The position numbers were made by a program, and so were the translations under genes. Below are positions 59,046 through 64,000 of a stretch of 64,000 nucleotides of DNA, one piece after another (positions within the stretch are counted from its first letter, which is position 1; each line of letters starts with the position of its first letter). Under the pieces are notes generated by a model. It searched no databases and was not told where the DNA came from. It was given only the letters and a program-made list of their open reading frames with translations. The stretch is taken from positions 56,676,501-56,740,500 of the forward strand of contig BRKX01000004.1 of assembly GCA_026008535.1 (NCBI GenBank). Direction: 5' to 3'. The stretch is from Perilla frutescens. Taxonomy: Eukaryota > Streptophyta > Magnoliopsida > Lamiales > Lamiaceae.

Positions 59046-59560
59046 GATCTATGAGCTCGGGCTCTTGGTCTTGCTTCGCCGTTCGATGATGTTGCTGCTA
59101 GAAGTAATGCTGATCAGCCTTCCACCACCGCTGCAGCTCTTGCAGATGATGATGATGCCTCTCCGCATTGAAAGCCATTGCCGTTTTTGGCAACAATTAA
59201 GGGGGAGAGAAAGTCTGCTGTCCGCTGCTACTGCTGATGATAAGAGCTTGTGTGTTCTTCTTTTTTTGTGCAAAAACTTGTTGAACAATTTTATTGGGGA
59301 TGTTTGTTTACCCCATTTTTATTTTTGTTGGTCTGTACTTAATATTTGATTAACCAGACAATGCAGTCTTAATTGCGAAAATAATGATCGTGATGTTTGA
59401 AGGCACTCCCAGATCAGACTCAGGGGGAGTGTGCTTGGAACTGTCCCAGACAGTTTTTAAATATATCGCTTGTTTTGATATATTTTGATCTGCGAAGTTT
59501 ATTCAAGTGTTGTGCAGATTGTGATGATAATTGTCGACCATAAACGCTAAATGGGGAGAT
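59046..59560 (+). other. SIRE 3' untranslated region and polypurine tract
   Basis: No coding frame supported. It ends with AAATGGGGAGAT (59549-59560) directly before the 3' LTR. A similar purine tract TCAGGGGGAGTG occurs at about 59420. Confidence 0.65.
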
Positions 59561-60479
59561 TGTTAGTGCCATCGTTATGCACTAAGTGTTCATGTTGTTT
59601 TGTTGGCGAGATATGTTCGGCAATGTGTGCTTGGGTATGTCCCCAAAGCCATTTATTCCGCTGTGCAAGAAAAGAAGAACATTTGGCGAACTGTTCCCTC
59701 TGATATCCCAGACATACCCAGGGACACTTTTATATGGCAGTTTCCATAAATACAAGATCTTGTGCAGATCCGTTTTCGAAAGTCAAGATATGTTCGATTG
59801 ACTTCCTTGTGGAGTAGATACCGAGCTGCAAATAACTCTCTTGTCTAAGAAAAGTATCTACACACGTTTGGGAAGATCACAAACCATTATCCACTTACCA
59901 TATTGACGGCGATGAAGATCGGCGACAATTGTGAAGTGAAGATTATAAGAAGGCCGATTTTTTTTTGCAATCGGTACCACTTACACATGTTTAGATTCTC
60001 TTAGAAGATTATTTGAGAGTCATTTCGTTTGTGGTCTTTGTATTAGCTAGTAAGTGTCCCACATTATGTTCTAGCATTTGAGTGAAACACGTGAGGGGTT
60101 TTATTAATCCGTTTTGTACGCAATCTCGGGAGAGATTGTAAGTTGAAGTCGTGGGTAGCTAGAGGGAGTCTAGTGTCACGGTTGTAAGGGGATCTTACAG
60201 CTTTCGTTTAGCAAAAGAGTTCGTGGACAAGAACGGGTGATATAAGGAGGGAGTCTTGTATGTGTAAGAACCCAAATACACTTCATGAAGGAGTAACAAA
60301 CGAATCTTCAAGTTTGGGCGAAGTCCCCCAAGAGTAGGTCGATTAACCGAACTGGGTTACCAATCTCGTTCGTATTTTACTGCTTTATATTTTATGTTCT
60401 TATATTTGTCTCACACATATCGTAGAACACTTTTTGGCAGTACTTATTAAACTCTTGAGAGTACGGATTATCGTTTTTA
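59561..60479 (+). repeat. 3' LTR of the SIRE-type element
   Basis: About 919 bp, pairs with 41735-42660 with several dozen scattered differences by eye; its last bases (TTTTTAG) do not match the expected CA end, so the exact end is uncertain. Confidence 0.85.
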
Positions 60480-61007
60480 GCGAAATTTTTTATTTGTTAC
60501 TAAACTTCTGTTTTAGGGCTAGACTTTAGTGTGTCATTTTTATTTTATTTTTAAAATACTTGATTTGTTATTTTACAAATTGATAAATATTTTAAGGGGG
60601 TAATTCTTAGCGTCAAATAATGTGTAGGCTTGAAAGCGACATTTACTAGTACATGTATATATAAAATTGATGCTTAATTAGCAGCATTTATTACTTATTT
60701 ATATGAAGGAATGCAACTTTTATTAGTGCCATAGATAATATACCTAGAGATAAATTGTACCTCGTCTAGAGAGCCAAATGGCGAGCAAAAACGCGTTGAC
60801 AGCCAAGCACATTTATGCCGTTTTAACTTTGCAATTAATTACAACATCATTAATTAATTTTTATAGAGGGTCCAAATTCTGAGGAAATTAAAGAGCGCTA
60901 TAAGCTGTTAATACTAATTATTTAATTCTATTAATGGCGCTCTTAATCCAAGTCTACTTGCCTTGTTGGAGGGTTGAAATTTGGGTGTGATTTTGGATAG
61001 TCGCGGA

Positions 61008-61044
<37 letters not shown>
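60480..61044. other. AT-rich intergenic region with TA microsatellite
   Basis: No gene recognised. It ends in a TA dinucleotide run (about 61012-61047) that adjoins the foldback element. Confidence 0.6.
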
Positions 61045-61049
<5 letters not shown>

Positions 61050-61254
61050 AATAGGTTCAAATGAGTACTAGATATTCGCGTGAGAACTACGTACCATGCT
61101 TATTTAGTACAATTTTATAGCTTATTTTATTGTATTTTAGTGCTAGTGTAATTAGCACTAAAATATAATAAGATAAGCTACAAAATCATATTAAATAAGC
61201 TTGGTTCTTAGGTTCTCACGTGAATACCTAGTACCCATTATAACCAACCCCTAT
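61045..61254. mobile_element. Foldback MITE (long imperfect palindrome)
   Basis: The two halves are inverted repeats of roughly 95 bp. The left arm has ATGAGTACTAGATATTCGCG and GAACTACGTACCATGCTTAT. The right arm is the inverse of this with scattered mismatches (TTAGGTTCTCACGTGAATAC, CTAGTACCCAT). The centre is TTTTAGTGCTAGTGTAATTAGCACTAAAA. TA-rich sequence on both sides suggests insertion at a TA target, but the exact duplication cannot be told. It could form a strong hairpin in RNA and is a possible small-RNA source. Confidence 0.65.
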
Positions 61255-61803
61255 ATATATTCTTTTTTTCTTTTTGAGGATGGTTAGTGCACTATGGTGT
61301 GGTTAAGAGTCAATTGGTGCACTGTCGCATGGGAGTCGTGCGGCTAAAGTCAGTTGGCGTACAAATGTCAAATAAAATCTACAATTTCTTTAATGTCACA
61401 TCTAATTTTCATTGTGAAAAATAACCTAAAAATGAAAAAAAAAATCATTCATGTGCATGTAAAAATAATTCATTTATTATCCTTAATTGACTTGAAATAA
61501 CTAGGAGCTTATGCTTAATTTGTAGTGTGTTACTTAATCAATAAATTAACAAAATATATCTTATAATCTAATATTTATCTTAAAAATAAATGAATTTAAA
61601 AGTTTATGAATTATGACCTTCAAAACTGATTTATGATTGTGAGGGAATAAGCCCTTACAATAAAATTATGACCTTCAAAACTTATTTAATAGTCTTAATC
61701 AAGATTATTACGAAGCTCTTACAATAAAATTAAGGGGCTATAAATATTAATAATGAGAACTTGAGGGGACTATTTTGAAAAGATACTTTACTATGAAAAA
61801 AAC
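61255..61803. other. AT-rich intergenic region
   Basis: No gene or clear element recognised between the foldback MITE and the Stowaway-like MITE. Confidence 0.55.
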
Positions 61804-62057
61804 ATTCCCTCCATTCTGATAAGATAGACCTATTTGCCTTTTAGGATGTCCGGATATATAGACGGGTTTCGATATATATTTAGTTAATTTACTAATATAT
61901 ACCTCTATTTAATATGTTTACATTAATCATTAATTTATTGTCAAAAAAATAAATGTGTACATATTAGGAAGCTAAGTTTTTCTGATTGTCTTCCCGCTTT
62001 TCTTCTTAATTCTTGTGAAAATTTCAATCATTCTATCTTATTGAGACGGAGAGAGTA
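61804..62057. mobile_element. Stowaway-like MITE
   Basis: The left end TTCCCTCCATTCTGATAAGA and the right end TCTTATTGAGACGGAGAGAG are inverted versions of the Stowaway (Tc1/mariner) terminus CTCCCTCCGTCCCATAAGAT. The length of about 250 bp and lack of coding capacity fit the class. The TA target duplication is clear at the right only. Confidence 0.6.
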
Positions 62058-63115
62058 GAAAATTCCATCTCCTTCTCACTTTCCCTTTCCATTACAATCG
62101 ATGAAGAAATCCAAATTAGACAAATAATTAAAAATAGAACCAGATCTCATTTCTTCTTCATATTTCTTCCTGCAACCCCGTCACCCTCAATCACGCCATG
62201 CCGTTTTTGGATATAAGACGACACGTTGGATCTGGATTCCCCCCTTTTTTTCCCACTGTAGCTGCTAGGGGGCCTATTACCGCCGAATACCATTACCTAC
62301 CTGTCTATTTTTTGATTATTTTCTGGTTAGGGGGGTGGCAGCGCGATACCCCTAGATCTGCCACTTATTTTGGATTTAGGCTAATATAGAAATTCTGATT
62401 CATATCGGTGTGAAGATGCGTAGTTTATGAATGTGCCCCTAAGAGACCAAATCTCCTTATATTAATGTTGGTTTGTACAAATTGTAGTTGGTCTCGGAGT
62501 GCTGGAACTTCTTTATGTTTAATCAAAATGGTTATCAATTTAATAACGTAAAGTGTTCACTATTAAAAAAAAAAAAAACTAAAAAAAAAACTCGAACACC
62601 ATTTAATCAAAAATTTACTTGAATTCGAAATCACCCCGATACTTGTTGACACGCACGTTAGATATCTTATCACTAATCTAAGAATCTTGAAATAAAACTT
62701 GATTAATTAAGTATTAAAAGATATAATTTAGAAGAGGCTGTCACGTGCAAAAAAAAAATACTAGTATTTTTACGTAACATTAATAACTATGAAATATGGC
62801 AACCTCGTGCAAGGAAGTGAGCATGACGTTTTTACTTCTCTCTCTCTCTCTCTCCATGATACATCCCCTCTCTACTCTCTAGTCTTTGCATTTTCAATTT
62901 GGAACTCGAATTGTCCCCTATCCATCAAACCATACAGCTGTAATAATAATAAATGAGAATTTACTGATTAATTCTTATCCAATATTGTAATTAATATAGA
63001 AATTTATGCATGAAATTAAAGGTGAAAACCAACAATTCCGTGTGATTGACGATTGTTCAGAAATTTTTCATATCAAATTATCAACACATAAATACCACCA
63101 CTCCTTTTATGTAAA
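62058..63115. other. Intergenic region
   Basis: A 63-codon frame at 62198-62389 lies in a GC-richer stretch after a TTCTTCTTCATATTTCTTCC leader-like run. It has no known domain and is not called as a gene. A CT microsatellite lies at about 62836-62854. Confidence 0.5.
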
Positions 63116-63438
63116 CTAGCAGAGAATGCGTGCGTTGCACGCAATTCAACTAATTTGCTTAAATTAATTATTAAAGTTTGAATAATTTTACTGTACTAAA
63201 TTTGAGTAGTCAATTAAAAAAATACATTTCAATATATATATATATATATGTATATCATTTTATAAATATAATAATATCTAAAAATTCTAAATTAATTAAT
63301 AATCAGAAAAATGATATAAACATAAGAGACATAAAGTATAATTAAACTGTAACTATTCTAACACGAACTCGATATTTATAGTCTTTTAATTTGTTTATAT
63401 TTTTGTTGTTTTAATACACACACATATAGGGAGAGGGA
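63116..63438 (-). mobile_element. Probable non-autonomous Helitron
   Basis: On the minus strand, the sequence GCGTGCAACGCACGC (a perfect 6-bp stem hairpin) is followed eight bases later by CTAG and then a T, the classic 3' terminus of a Helitron (hairpin, CTRR, host T). Going upstream on that strand, a candidate 5' end (host A, then TCCCTCTCCCTATATG) lies at 63438, giving about 320 bp. The 3' end is fairly convincing; the 5' end is tentative. Confidence 0.45.
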
Positions 63439-64000
63439 TGAATGTATCCTTTCTCAACATCCTTTTTTTGCAACAATTCTCAACCTTTGATTGTTGACGT
63501 ATATATGTATTAATATAATTCAAATCTTCTATTCAACAATTTTTATTTTGAAAATACTTTCTAATAAAAATACAAATTTTTAATTAATATAAATTCACAA
63601 AATCTTGCATCATCCATTTTAGAAAGTTTCAGTATAAAGTTAATTAAACTTACTAAAATAATTTAAATAGTTAATGAGTTCAAAATACTATTAATTATAT
63701 GATTTTTTTACTATAATGATAAAACACCTTATCGCACATCAATTAATATAGTTTACCTCAAAAGTAAATTATATTTTTAACCCCTCTATGTTATCAATTA
63801 ATTTATGTATGATATCACGATACACTGAATCAATTGAACTATTTAATTATTACACATGTCGCAAAATATTAACTTTTTTTTGTGTGTATTTTATTCAAAC
63901 ATACATTTAATACTATATTTTTTATTGAAATATAAATGACTACATTGAACAAATAAAACTAAAAATAACTTAACTCAATTAAAATGATTTTGAATGTATA
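63439..64000. other. AT-rich intergenic region
   Basis: No gene or repeat family recognised. Confidence 0.6.

Larger units (their letters stand above)
41735..60479 (+). mobile_element. SIRE-type Ty1-copia element, split by a nested copia element
   Basis: LTRs of about 0.92 kb (41735-42660 and 59561-60479) begin TGTTAGTG and share long identical stretches such as TGTAAGAACCCAAATACACT. The polypurine tract AAATGGGGAGAT precedes the right LTR. Internal order: gag (split), protease, a large integrase deletion, reverse transcriptase, RNase H, then a long env-like 3' region, the layout of the SIRE1/Maximus lineage. A 9.8-kb minus-strand copia element interrupts gag at 42859-52646, so the element without it would be about 9 kb. 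The 5-bp target duplication could not be resolved; the right LTR end seems altered. Multiple stops make it inactive. Confidence 0.88.

Noticed and set aside
62198..62389. Possible small gene
   Set aside because: 63 codons, no domain and no clear promoter or splice support.
1..64000. CRISPR arrays, bacterial operons, rRNA genes
   Set aside because: The window has eukaryotic plant gene structure. Regular repeats are microsatellites, a minisatellite and transposon motifs, not spacer arrays.

Overview
The window looks like nuclear DNA of a eudicot plant. It is AT-rich, has spliced genes with GT-AG introns, and is dominated by plant LTR retrotransposons and small non-autonomous DNA transposons. 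The order cannot be fixed from sequence alone; Lamiales is a guess. No bacterial features, CRISPR arrays or rRNA genes were seen, and the only tRNA-like sequences are SINE heads.

Layout. 1-8500 is gene-poor, with microsatellites, a SINE (5180-5407) and a degraded gene fragment. 8550-10151 is an internally deleted Ty1-copia element with intact LTRs and a 5-bp target duplication, inside a region that may be an intron of an unidentified minus-strand transcript. 11760-13477 is an ARL5/ARLB1-type small GTPase gene (two exons). 13871-15199 on the opposite strand is a type-A heterotrimeric G-protein gamma subunit gene (four exons); the two signalling genes are convergent, with stop codons 394 bp apart. 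A second SINE lies at 15754-16023. 16996-17385 is a small proline-rich protein gene with a G-box/ABRE cluster just upstream. 18727-20242 holds two related inverted-repeat elements.

20560-40200 is a nested region. A decayed minus-strand gene with a DUF1985-like domain (the type often paired with Ulp1 proteases and carried by transposons) is flanked by arrays of an ATTAATCGTA motif. It is broken by a hAT-like MITE (22305-22866) and by a 16-kb Athila-type Ty3-gypsy element (23342-39338, target duplication GTGCA). The 3' LTR of the Athila element carries another hAT MITE and has undergone a tandem duplication, giving a 'third LTR'. The element has decayed gag-pol and an env-like ORF preceded by a good predicted intron.

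41735-60479 is a SIRE-type Ty1-copia element with an env-like region. Its gag is split by a complete but mutated Tork-like copia element on the minus strand (42859-52646, target duplication CTGGA, two 1437-bp LTRs). The last 3.5 kb carries a foldback MITE, a Stowaway-like MITE and a probable Helitron end.

Only the ARL GTPase, the G-gamma subunit and the proline-rich protein look like functional protein-coding genes. The most unusual structures are the duplicated 3' LTR, the inverted-repeat element family, and the transposon-like gene flanked by ATTAATCGTA arrays.
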